Assembly: GCA_944384125.1 (NCBI GenBank)
Contig: CALWSF010000005.1
Location: 1 to 64,000, forward strand
Length of the DNA: 64,000 bases
Direction of reading: 5' to 3'
Source: an uncultured Lachnospiraceae bacterium
Lineage (GTDB): Bacteria > Bacillota > Clostridia > Lachnospirales > Lachnospiraceae
Position numbers and translations under genes: made by a program. A model generated the notes under the pieces. That model worked only from the letters and a program-made list of their open reading frames with translations. It had not been told where the DNA came from and searched no databases. Shown in pieces: positions 28,088 through 35,910 of the stretch. Numbering within the stretch: position 1 is the first letter of the stretch; every line of letters starts with the position of its first letter.

Positions 28088-29164
28088 TCAGATACCGTAT
28101 TTCTCTACGTCCTCTTCTGTGATGGTCGTAGCATCAAAGCCCTTCTCATCCAGAATGATGGTCTTCTCGGCAAGCTCTTCTCCTGCCTCTACTTTCTTGA
28201 TAACTTCATCAATATAGGAAGCCTGGAAAGGATTGCACTGCCCGTCATAGTTCCAGTTCTGTGCAAGAAGCTCTTCAAGTGCCCACTTGTTGCAGTCAAA
28301 GCCCATGACAATAACGTCTTTGCCTACTCCGTGAGAAATATTTGCCTTGTCAAGTGCTGCAACAGCTCCCTTGGCCATATCATCGTTCTCAGCATAGATT
28401 ACGTTGAACTCTGTACCGGAATCAATAACAGACTGAACAATCTGCTGTGCCTTCTCAGAGTTCCACTCAGCTGTCTGCTGTGTTACCAGGTTCCAGTTAT
28501 CCTCAGCAGCAACCTTTGCATCAAGAGCGCCGGTACGTCCCTGCTGTGCGGCAGAACCCATAACACCCTGAATGTGGATGATATTGTACTCTTCCAGTCC
28601 CTGATCTGCCAGCCAGTTTACAGCGGTCTCGCCTTCTTTGTTCATGTCAGATACGATGGAAGCAAGGTACAGATCCTCGCTGGCGTCAATAGTACGGTCA
28701 AAAAGGATAACGCCGATACCTGCATCCTGAGCATCCTGGAGAACGCTGTCCCAGCCTGATGTATCAGCCGCTGAAAGCAGAAGGTAATCTACTTCATCCT
28801 GAATAAATTTCTGAGCTGCTGTAATCTGCTCATCATTCTTTAAGCTGTATGCGAAGGATGCCTCATAGCCGTTTTCCTCCGTAAACATAGCCTTCATATC
28901 CGCATCATTTGCAGTACGGTATCCGGACTCGTTGGGGTCGTTGTTGATAATGCCTACACGAATCAGCTCGCCGGATGCTGCAGGAGCTTCTGCCTCTGCC
29001 TCTTCCTCGGCTGCTGCTTCCCCGCCGGCCTCTTCTTCTCCGGCCTCAGCTGCCGCTTCCGTAGCTGCTGCAGTTTCCGCCGTCTCAGAGCTGCTGCTGC
29101 AGCCTGCCAATCCAGCTGCTGCCACTGATACAGCCAACAGAGTCACAAGTGTTCTTTTTTTCAT
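28088..29164 (-). CDS. Sugar ABC transporter substrate-binding lipoprotein (YtfQ-like)
   Basis: A 358-residue exported lipoprotein. The signal peptide ends in the lipobox LAGC (Cys at about 22). A linker of some 45 residues made almost only of Ala, Glu and Ser tethers the binding domain. The domain is of the periplasmic-binding-protein type 1 fold, with VLFDRTID-like and VIYAENDDMAKGA motifs and QCNPFQASYIDEVI near the C-terminus. The latter resembles the galactofuranose-binding YtfQ group, so a furanose pentose such as arabinofuranose is a fair guess. The ATG at 29162-29164 follows AGGAGGAGG; the longer frame to 29275 is rejected. It is the first gene of the operon. Confidence 0.9.
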   Translation of the reverse strand: MKKRTLVTLLAVSVAAAGLAGCSSSSETAETAAATEAAAEAGEEEAGGEAAAEEEAEAEAPAASGELIRVGIINNDPNESGYRTANDADMKAMFTEENGYEASFAYSLKNDEQITAAQKFIQDEVDYLLLSAADTSGWDSVLQDAQDAGIGVILFDRTIDASEDLYLASIVSDMNKEGETAVNWLADQGLEEYNIIHIQGVMGSAAQQGRTGALDAKVAAEDNWNLVTQQTAEWNSEKAQQIVQSVIDSGTEFNVIYAENDDMAKGAVAALDKANISHGVGKDVIVMGFDCNKWALEELLAQNWNYDGQCNPFQASYIDEVIKKVEAGEELAEKTIILDEKGFDATTITEEDVEKYGI

Positions 29165-29526
29165 GTTTTTTCCTCCTCCTGATTTGTTTAAAGCTACCGG
29201 GAAGTTCATCCTCCCTGTGCTTTTATCGTAACAGACCCGGCATTCATATTCAATCCAATTTTCCTTGTAAAACAACGATTTATAAGTTATTTACAATACA
29301 TATTTTTCATGTTACAATCCAAATACAATACAAATTTACAGCAAAGGTTTGTTTTTCTATCAGGAACGTAAAATATTTTCAGATCCCGCTGCTTTTCGGC
29401 GGATCTTTACCCTGATTTTTAATTGTGCAATTTTTTATTTTTATCTTAAAAGGTGGAATATTTTAACAGAATGTTCGATTTTTTAAGATCTGATTTTAAA
29501 AAAAGAAATGAACAGAGGGTATTTTT
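29165..29526. promoter_or_regulatory. Divergent control region between the pentose operon and the AraR-like gene
   Basis: This 362-base AT-rich region separates the operon (minus) from its likely repressor gene (plus). The hexamer TACAAT occurs at 29292, 29313 and 29324. The spacings of 21 and 11 bases would place all three on about the same face of the helix. They may be half-sites for the AraR-like repressor. No clear promoter boxes could be assigned on either strand, and no gene is supported here. Confidence 0.35.
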
Positions 29527-30609
29527 ATGTCTATTAAATACAAATGGCTGGCAGGAAGACTTGAACTTCTGATCCAGAAAAACATTCAAAATTCCATACA
29601 CAGGCTCCCCACTGAAAAAGAACTGTGCACCAGGTACCATGTAAGCCGCCAGACTGTACGAATGGCACTGTCTCTTCTGGAGCAGAACGGGCTAATTGAA
29701 AAAAGGCAGGGGAGCGGTACATACATTACAGGCCGTCTCCAGAATACCGCTGAAAATACCGTGGGAATTCTGATATCCAGTGACCAGGAATATATCTATC
29801 CCGGTGTTCTCAGCGTTATAAAGGATACTCTCCTGTCCGGCGGCTTCAAGACCAGGATCCATGTCACGGACAACTGTGTCAGCCGGGAGAGGGAGATTCT
29901 TGAGGAAATTCTGAAAAATCCGGTTCGGGCGCTTATTGTGGAAGGCTGTAAAACAGCCCTTCCAAATCCAAATCTGGATCTGTACCACAGGCTGATTAAA
30001 AAAGGCTGCGCCCCTGTATTTCTCTACAACTATTATCCCGCTCTCCCTGATGTTCTCTGCATAAAAGATGACAATTATTCCGGCAGTTCCATGCTGACAG
30101 AATATCTGGCCTCCCGGGGACACACTGCCATCGGAGGTATTTTCAAATCCGACGATCTCCAGGGAATCGAGCGGTATCAGGGTTTTTCCGAGACCATGCG
30201 GAATCTGGGACTTAAGCTTCCCGACAGCAGAATAGGCTGGTACGGCTCCCGGGAGCTTCATCGGCTTATCCATGAAAAAGATACGCGTTTTCTCAGCGAC
30301 ATTGTTAAAGACACGCTCCGTTCCTGCACCGCTGTCATCTGCTACAACGATTTTATCGCTTACTATTTAATTGATGAACTGATCCGCGCCGGGTACTCTC
30401 TCCCCGGCGACATGGCCATCGCTGCTTTTGACAATACCTACCTGAGCAATTCCAACATCCTCACAGTAACAACTCTGTCACACCAGCCCCATGAACTGGG
30501 GCTTAGGGCCGCAGGGTCCGTCATCCGGAAACTCAGCGGACTTCCTGCATCCTCCTACGAAGCACCATGGGAGCTGAACCTCAAGGAAAGTACCCGGACA
30601 GAGCTCTGA
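29527..30609 (+). CDS. araR: AraR-like transcriptional regulator (GntR HTH plus LacI-type sugar-binding domain)
   Basis: A 360-residue regulator. Residues 1-70 form a GntR winged helix (LPTEKELCTRYHVSRQTVRM, then KRQGSGTYI). From about 78 onward it is a LacI/periplasmic-binding-protein-like effector domain (GILISSDQEYIYPGVL; VICYNDFIAYYLIDEL; AIAAFDN). This chimeric build is that of AraR, the L-arabinose-responsive repressor of Firmicutes. It is transcribed away from the pentose operon, the usual position of a local repressor. GAGGG precedes the ATG. It converges with the YesN-like gene, with only 10 bases between stops and no terminator seen. Confidence 0.88.
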   Translation: MSIKYKWLAGRLELLIQKNIQNSIHRLPTEKELCTRYHVSRQTVRMALSLLEQNGLIEKRQGSGTYITGRLQNTAENTVGILISSDQEYIYPGVLSVIKDTLLSGGFKTRIHVTDNCVSREREILEEILKNPVRALIVEGCKTALPNPNLDLYHRLIKKGCAPVFLYNYYPALPDVLCIKDDNYSGSSMLTEYLASRGHTAIGGIFKSDDLQGIERYQGFSETMRNLGLKLPDSRIGWYGSRELHRLIHEKDTRFLSDIVKDTLRSCTAVICYNDFIAYYLIDELIRAGYSLPGDMAIAAFDNTYLSNSNILTVTTLSHQPHELGLRAAGSVIRKLSGLPASSYEAPWELNLKESTRTEL

Positions 30610-30619
30610 CAGGCCTCTG

Positions 30620-32236
30620 CTACTTTCTCTTCTCCGCACGGTACTCTCTGGGACTGCATCCCTGCAGCTTTTTAAACACAAAGCTGAAATAGTGGGCATC
30701 CCTGTACCCTACCTCTCTGGCTATCTCTCCGGAAGACCTGTCTGTCTGGCGAAGCAGCCGCTTTGCCTTCTCAATCCGCTTTTCCGTCACATATTCCACA
30801 AAGGTTTTCTGCATTCCCTGACTGAATATGGCACTCAGATAATTGGCACTGGCACCTGTATTTTCCGCTACCATATTGAGGGACAGATTGTCCCTGTCAA
30901 AATTGGCATCAATATATTCCAGTGCCCGCTTCAGTATTTTTCCTCCCTGATAGCTGTTTATCTGATCCCGGATTCTCATAGCAGTCCGGAGCATACCGAC
31001 AAAATAAGCAAAAACTTCACTTTCATCCCGATGGATATTTTCCACCGCCAGCTCAATCTCATCCGAGTACTCCTCTTTTTTTGCCCCGATTGATTCAAGA
31101 AACGCCACAGCCGCAAACCGGATATTTAAGATCACATAGCTGCGGAACATCTTTGATTTCAGTGCATTGCTTATATTCTGAAGGTATGACTCCACAAAAT
31201 CGTGAATTTCCTTATCCTCTCCCCTCGCAAGAAAATCCCTGATGATCTCCGGATCCATCTGCATGAAATCCACTTCGCCTATATTTTTTTCCTCCGAATC
31301 TGACAGATGATCCGACAGGCTGTTCTCCGACAGAATATGAAGATGGGGCAGAATAAAGCGGTACGCAAAATAATGATTTACTGTCTTATAACATTCAGGA
31401 AGCATACTGAGCCTGCTTACCGGTTTTCCCACGGCCGCATACCATTCCAGACATTCTTCCTCCGCTATACACACTTTTCGGATATGAGCGAGAGCATTTT
31501 CCACAAGCTCCTCCATATGCTCCTCCTCTGCCTTTATCAGAACGCCGTAGCAGTTAATATTGAGGCGGAACAGGATATACTGCGGATGTCTGAGAAAAAA
31601 ATGAAATACCTCCTCCTGCTTTCTGGCAAAATGCTCCCGGCGCTCCAGGGGAGATCCCTCTTTTTTTTCATAGATAGAAAGCAGAAGAAGGTTATAGCAG
31701 GAAGCTGTAAGCTCCAGGGATCTCTGCGCTGCCTCCTCATAAATCTCCTTGACTGAAAGCTTCCCGTCCAGAAGTCTTTCGAAAAAACGGCGCAGGGAAA
31801 ACTGCTCAAATTCCTGCATCTCATCCTGAAACTGAAGCTGATAGTCTTTCCGCTCCGCATCCTGTTCTATTTTCTCTTTCATCTCCAGAAGAACATTTCT
31901 GAGCGTCTGTCTTGTGATTGGCTTTAACAGATACTGATCAACACCTGCCGCAATCGCCTGGCGGGCATACTCAAAATCATCATAACCGCTAATAATAATA
32001 ATCCTGATCCCGGGAAATTCCTCTTTTACGATTTCACTGAGGGACAGTCCGTCCATAAACGGCATCTTGATATCTGTGAGAAGTATATCCGGCTTCATTC
32101 TGCGAATCATGGGGAGTGCCATTTCTCCGTCGCTGGCCTCTCCCACAAGCTGAAAACCGTACTGCTCCCAGGGGATCTTATCGCGAAAACCCTCTCTTAT
32201 TACACTCTCATCCTCAACTAAAAATACTTTCAGCAT
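30620..32236 (-). CDS. YesN-like response regulator with AraC-type DNA-binding domain
   Basis: A 538-residue response regulator. Residues 1-125 form a receiver domain with the phosphoacceptor Asp55 in LLTDIKMPFMDGL and the conserved KPIT lysine motif. A long middle region of unknown fold follows, and the last 100 residues form a double helix-turn-helix AraC domain (NLSLNMVAENTGASANYLSA, YRDAHYFSFVFKKLQGCSP). It is last in a kinase / binding-protein / regulator operon and probably activates sugar-transport genes. The ATG at 32234-32236 follows GGGAGAG; the longer frame to 32359 overlaps the binding-protein gene and is rejected. Confidence 0.9.
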   Translation of the reverse strand: MLKVFLVEDESVIREGFRDKIPWEQYGFQLVGEASDGEMALPMIRRMKPDILLTDIKMPFMDGLSLSEIVKEEFPGIRIIIISGYDDFEYARQAIAAGVDQYLLKPITRQTLRNVLLEMKEKIEQDAERKDYQLQFQDEMQEFEQFSLRRFFERLLDGKLSVKEIYEEAAQRSLELTASCYNLLLLSIYEKKEGSPLERREHFARKQEEVFHFFLRHPQYILFRLNINCYGVLIKAEEEHMEELVENALAHIRKVCIAEEECLEWYAAVGKPVSRLSMLPECYKTVNHYFAYRFILPHLHILSENSLSDHLSDSEEKNIGEVDFMQMDPEIIRDFLARGEDKEIHDFVESYLQNISNALKSKMFRSYVILNIRFAAVAFLESIGAKKEEYSDEIELAVENIHRDESEVFAYFVGMLRTAMRIRDQINSYQGGKILKRALEYIDANFDRDNLSLNMVAENTGASANYLSAIFSQGMQKTFVEYVTEKRIEKAKRLLRQTDRSSGEIAREVGYRDAHYFSFVFKKLQGCSPREYRAEKRK

Positions 32237-32252
32237 ATATTTTCTCTCCCTG

Positions 32253-33302
32253 CTAATCTTCCGGCTCCTCCAGTGCCGTCGCCGCATTATTTTTCGTATA
32301 CACCGTCTCCGGCACAAAATAAAGCTTTGCAACCGGATCTCCTTTTTCCAGCCTTTCAATTACCGTTTCCGCATACTCTCCCTGATGCGGATTACACTCA
32401 ATGTCCGCTGTGATAACCCCGTCCGCAACAAGCTTCAGGGCATTTTTTACCGCATCAAAGGAAATAATCATAATATCTCCATCTGTCCCGGCCGTTTTCC
32501 CCGCACGGTCAATCGCCTCCAGGGCGCCGAATGTCATATCATCATTCTGAGAGATCAGCACATCTATATCCTCATATTTGTCAAGAAGGCGCTCCATTTC
32601 CTCCTCTCCCTTGGCAGTCGTAAACTCTGCATCTACCTGCTCCAGGATAATCCAGTTGTCATGCTGCTGCGCTACCTCCCTGAACCCCCTGGTCCTTCCT
32701 ATGGTGGCCGTTGCTCCCTCTGTGCCCTGCAGCACAACAATCCGGATGGTATCATCCTGCCGCCCCTGCCTTGTGAGATACTTTGCCAGCACAGTTCCGG
32801 CCATACGCCCCTCTCTTGTAAAATCAGAACCTATCCAGGTCGTATACAGAGAAGTATCCTTCACGTTTACCTTTCTGTCAATCAGAATAACAGGGATACC
32901 TGCTTCCTTTGCCTCCTGCAGTACCGTATCCCAGCCATCTTCCGTGAGAGGAGAAAAAACAATATAATCCACTCTCTGAGATATAAAGCTGCGCAGCGCC
33001 TTTATCTGATTTTCCTGTTTCTGTCTTGCATTGTCAAATATAAGGAAATAGCCGTTTTCTTTCGTAAAAACATTCTGTATGGATTCTGTATTTGCCGTTC
33101 TCCACACAGACTCGCTCCCTACCTGCGAAACTCCCACAACAGTCAGATTTTCATCCACCGGCGTGCGCATATCTTCCAGCTTTTTTTCTCCGTTTATCTC
33201 CCCGCATCCCAAAAGCATCAGTCCCGCAGCAAACATGGCAACTGCCAGAACGATAAGAACTGTAACCGTAATCCGAAACCACTCTCTCTTATTTTCTGTC
33301 AA
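32253..33302 (-). CDS. Membrane-tethered sugar-binding sensor protein (three-component system)
   Basis: A 349-residue protein with one N-terminal hydrophobic segment ending in LMLLGCG, which may be a membrane anchor or a lipoprotein signal. An extracellular type 1 sugar-binding domain follows. It is clearly paralogous to the transport binding protein at 28088-29164: both have AGIPVILIDR/AGIGVILFDR, QNDDM/ENDDM and CNP near the C-terminus. Set between a LytS-type kinase and a YesN-type regulator, it matches the XylFII-LytS-YesN type, where the binding protein presents sugar to the kinase. A TTG at 33300-33302 is chosen as start because AAAGGAG lies 7 bases before it; it overlaps the kinase gene by 14 bases. 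Confidence 0.8.
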   Translation of the reverse strand: MTENKREWFRITVTVLIVLAVAMFAAGLMLLGCGEINGEKKLEDMRTPVDENLTVVGVSQVGSESVWRTANTESIQNVFTKENGYFLIFDNARQKQENQIKALRSFISQRVDYIVFSPLTEDGWDTVLQEAKEAGIPVILIDRKVNVKDTSLYTTWIGSDFTREGRMAGTVLAKYLTRQGRQDDTIRIVVLQGTEGATATIGRTRGFREVAQQHDNWIILEQVDAEFTTAKGEEEMERLLDKYEDIDVLISQNDDMTFGALEAIDRAGKTAGTDGDIMIISFDAVKNALKLVADGVITADIECNPHQGEYAETVIERLEKGDPVAKLYFVPETVYTKNNAATALEEPED

Positions 33303-34782
33303 AGCCCTGCTCCTTTCCCGCCCCGATATTTGCATAAACAGCCGGAATCGTCAGCGTTACCTTTGTCCCCTTTCCTTTTTCCGACTCAATCTTCATGCCG
33401 TACTGGGAACCGAAATACATGTGAATACGCTCATTTACATTGGCGAGACCAAACCCTTTTTCTGTTTCTCTGCAGGGACGTTCTATTTCTGACTGCAGCT
33501 TGCCAAGCTCATCCTCCGACATACCCACACCGTCATCTGTCACAGTAAGAATGAGAATATCCCCCTCTTTCTTACCGCTGACACAGATTCGCCCTTTCGC
33601 CCGCTTGTACTTGATCCCGTGATAAAGTGCATTTTCCACAAGAGGCTGCAGAGTCAGCTTTAAAATCCGGTATTCATAGAGAGCCGGATCTATGGCAATC
33701 TCATATTCCAGAATATCTCTGTAACGCGCTTCCTGAATCTCCAGATAGCTGCTGATATGCTGTTTTTCCTCCCGCAGTGTGATGAATTCTTTTCCACGGC
33801 TGAGTACCAGTCTGAAAAAATCCGACAGCGTCACAACCATGTTCACAGCTTCATCCGTTTTATTTCCCTCAATCAGCCATACAATTGTATCCAGAGTATT
33901 ATAGAGAAAATGGGGATTTATCTGCTCCTGAAGGAGTCTCAGATCAGCCCGGCGCATCTTCTGCTCATCTTCTTTAATTTTACTGATAAGACTCTGCATA
34001 TTTTCCGCCATATCATTAAATCCGCGGGCCAGCGTCTCCAGCTCATCCCGGGAGTTTACCTCTGCCCTGGCACTAAGATCGCCCCCCGAAACCCGCTTTG
34101 TTGCATCATAAAGAACTCTGACAGGTCTGAGAATATCCGATGTGATGTAATACGTGACAAGAATTGTCAGAACAACCAGAACTACTATGAGAATTCCGCA
34201 CACAATACTGAAGCTGTTGATCCTGCTCTTCAGCGCAGCCGTTACCGTTTCCATGCTGCGCATCTGGTAATATATGTAATATTGAATATTATCCTGAATC
34301 AGTTCCGTAAGAATATAGATATTATCATCCAGTTCCTTGATATTTTTATCATACTGCCCGCCCAGCTCTATATTATGAATGATATCATCCACCCTTTTTT
34401 CAAGTGTATCAATATTCCGCAGAAGGCTCTCCAGCCAGACTCTGCTCTCCGGGTCTGTGGTAATATCACGCAGAACTGTAAACTCATCACGCAGATCTCC
34501 AATCAGAACGTACGGATCCTGAAGTGTCTGATCCTCCGAAATGTTTTCAAAATCCACATAGCCAACCACAAGTTTATACAGGCTTTCATCCATTTCCTCT
34601 TTGAAATTCAGATTGTAATTGTTGGCAATCGTAAGATTTCCCACAATGCGATCATAAATCCGATTGTAATTTACCATGGAAATAAGGAGTACCACAACCA
34701 GTACCAAAAACGGCAGTACTATGGCTGCTGAAAACAGCAGTATTTTTTTATTTATCGATAATCGAATAGAATTTGCCTTCAT
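33289..34782 (-). CDS. LytS/YesM-type sensor histidine kinase
   Basis: A 497-residue membrane kinase. Helix 1 (about 13-37) and helix 2 (about 190-213) flank an extracellular region of some 150 mostly helical residues, followed by a HAMP domain (PVRVLYDATKRVSGGDLSAR). A His-kinase region has the phosphoacceptor in QEQINPHFLYNTLD, and the C-terminus is a GHKL ATPase (LVENALYHGIKYKR, VTDDGVGM, GFGLANVNERI). It belongs to the Yes/Lyt class that works with YesN regulators. The extracellular region has no obvious ligand pocket, which fits sensing through the co-transcribed binding protein. The ribosome-binding site is weak. Confidence 0.9.
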   Translation of the reverse strand: MKANSIRLSINKKILLFSAAIVLPFLVLVVVLLISMVNYNRIYDRIVGNLTIANNYNLNFKEEMDESLYKLVVGYVDFENISEDQTLQDPYVLIGDLRDEFTVLRDITTDPESRVWLESLLRNIDTLEKRVDDIIHNIELGGQYDKNIKELDDNIYILTELIQDNIQYYIYYQMRSMETVTAALKSRINSFSIVCGILIVVLVVLTILVTYYITSDILRPVRVLYDATKRVSGGDLSARAEVNSRDELETLARGFNDMAENMQSLISKIKEDEQKMRRADLRLLQEQINPHFLYNTLDTIVWLIEGNKTDEAVNMVVTLSDFFRLVLSRGKEFITLREEKQHISSYLEIQEARYRDILEYEIAIDPALYEYRILKLTLQPLVENALYHGIKYKRAKGRICVSGKKEGDILILTVTDDGVGMSEDELGKLQSEIERPCRETEKGFGLANVNERIHMYFGSQYGMKIESEKGKGTKVTLTIPAVYANIGAGKEQGFDRK

Positions 34783-34976
34783 CGCCCTGTCAGAAATCCC
34801 CCCTGCTCCATCCGTACTTTTTCCGGAATCCGCAAAAACATTTTTTCATTCCCGCATCATAAAACAGATATCAGATACCCGGCCATCATTATTATAAAGT
34901 GGTTTTTCATTTTGAACAATAGGCTTTTTGTCCTCCCCTGTTCTGTGATCTCGTCACATACAAAAAATCTGATTTA

Positions 34977-34985
34977 TGATAGAAT
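34977..34985 (+). promoter_or_regulatory. Extended -10 promoter of the ferredoxin operon
   Basis: TG-A-TAGAAT is an extended -10 element with no clear -35. Fourteen to twenty-five bases further on lies an inverted repeat, CGGTC-GCAT-GACCG (34997-35010), in the early leader, a possible operator. Confidence 0.4.
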
Positions 34986-35036
34986 AAAAAAAATTCCGGT
35001 CGCATGACCGAAAATATTAAATAAGGAGAGTATAAA

Positions 35037-35231
35037 ATGGCAAAAAGAAAAGCAGTGGCAGACAAAGCAATCTGTGTGGCCTGCGGAGAATGTGAACACG
35101 TCTGTCCCAGGAACGCCATACATGTGTGGAAGGGGATTCATGCAAAAACAGACTTTTCCCTGTGCGTGGGATGCGGAATCTGTGCCAGAAACTGTCCGGC
35201 CGGATGTATTGTAATGGAGGATATGGAATAA
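35037..35231 (+). CDS. 2[4Fe-4S] ferredoxin
   Basis: A 64-residue ferredoxin with two complete cluster motifs, CVACGECEHVCP and CVGCGICARNCP, each having the CxxCxxCxxxCP pattern. It carries single electrons in the cytoplasm. An extra Cys follows the second motif (AGC). AAGGAG precedes the ATG. Its stop overlaps the ATG of the membrane Fe-S protein gene by one base, so the pair probably forms one redox unit at the membrane. Confidence 0.93.
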   Translation: MAKRKAVADKAICVACGECEHVCPRNAIHVWKGIHAKTDFSLCVGCGICARNCPAGCIVMEDME

Positions 35232-35803
35232 TGAAGAAAAAATGGTATGATTATCTGTGGATCTGGTCCATTCTGTATTTTATTCTCGGCTTTTTCAACA
35301 TTCTTTTTGCGTGGCTCGGAATGATAGACTTTCTCGTTCCTCTGTTTATGGCACTCTTTTTCAGAAACAAATGGTTCTGCAATCACATGTGCGGCAGAGG
35401 ACAGCTCTTCCGCCTTCTCGGCAAAGACCTGAAATGCAGCCGCAGTAAACCCACCCCAAAATGGATGACGTCCCGTTATTTCCGCTACGGCTTTCTCGTA
35501 TTCTTTCTCTGTATGTTCGGAAACATGCTCTTTCAGACATGGCTTGTTGCATCGGGGGCACAGAGCCTTCGCGAAGTTATTAAACTCTTCTGGACCTTCC
35601 GGCTTCCTTGGAACTGGGCCTACACAGCCGGCACAACAGCCGACTGGATCGCACAGTACAGCTTTGGCTTCTACAGTCTGATGCTGACCTCTACCATAAT
35701 CGGTCTCATCGTCATGGTACTCTACATGCCGAGAAGCTGGTGCACATTCTGCCCCATGGGCACAATGACACAGCTTGCCTGCAGACTGCCAGATAAAAAA
35801 TAA
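35231..35803 (+). CDS. NapH/CcoG-like 4Fe-4S membrane protein
   Basis: A 190-residue protein with about four membrane helices and two cysteine motifs of the NapH/NosR/RdxA type: CNHMCGRGQLF near residue 50 and CTFCPMGTMTQ near the C-terminus, each with CxxxC or CxxCP spacing. Such proteins pass electrons between soluble carriers and membrane redox partners. The ATG overlaps the ferredoxin stop codon. The family usually sits with FMN-binding or quinol-reactive proteins; none is present here, so the final acceptor is unknown. A hairpin follows the gene. Confidence 0.8.
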   Translation: MKKKWYDYLWIWSILYFILGFFNILFAWLGMIDFLVPLFMALFFRNKWFCNHMCGRGQLFRLLGKDLKCSRSKPTPKWMTSRYFRYGFLVFFLCMFGNMLFQTWLVASGAQSLREVIKLFWTFRLPWNWAYTAGTTADWIAQYSFGFYSLMLTSTIIGLIVMVLYMPRSWCTFCPMGTMTQLACRLPDKK

Positions 35804-35810
35804 GACAAAA

Positions 35811-35874
35811 GCCCGGGATACCGGCATGGAAAAGCTCATAATTCATCTGCTTTTTTCATACCGGTGCCCGAGGC
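35811..35874. terminator. Imperfect bidirectional terminator hairpin
   Basis: Arms of about 18 bases around ACCGG / CCGGT and GGG / CCC pair with small bulges. T-rich tracts follow on both sides. It lies between the convergent membrane Fe-S protein and diguanylate cyclase genes. Confidence 0.6.
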
Positions 35875-35910
35875 TTGACTTTCCAGTTTTTTAATAATAC
35901 TGTCTCTGTT

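Noticed and set aside
32385-34731. Two long plus-strand frames opposite the sensor operon
   Set aside because: They are complements of the binding-protein and kinase genes, with no ribosome-binding site or family likeness.
35126-35803. Longer version of the membrane Fe-S protein starting inside the ferredoxin gene
   Set aside because: The extra N-terminal residues are the ferredoxin gene read in another frame; the ATG at 35231 overlaps the ferredoxin stop in the usual coupled way.
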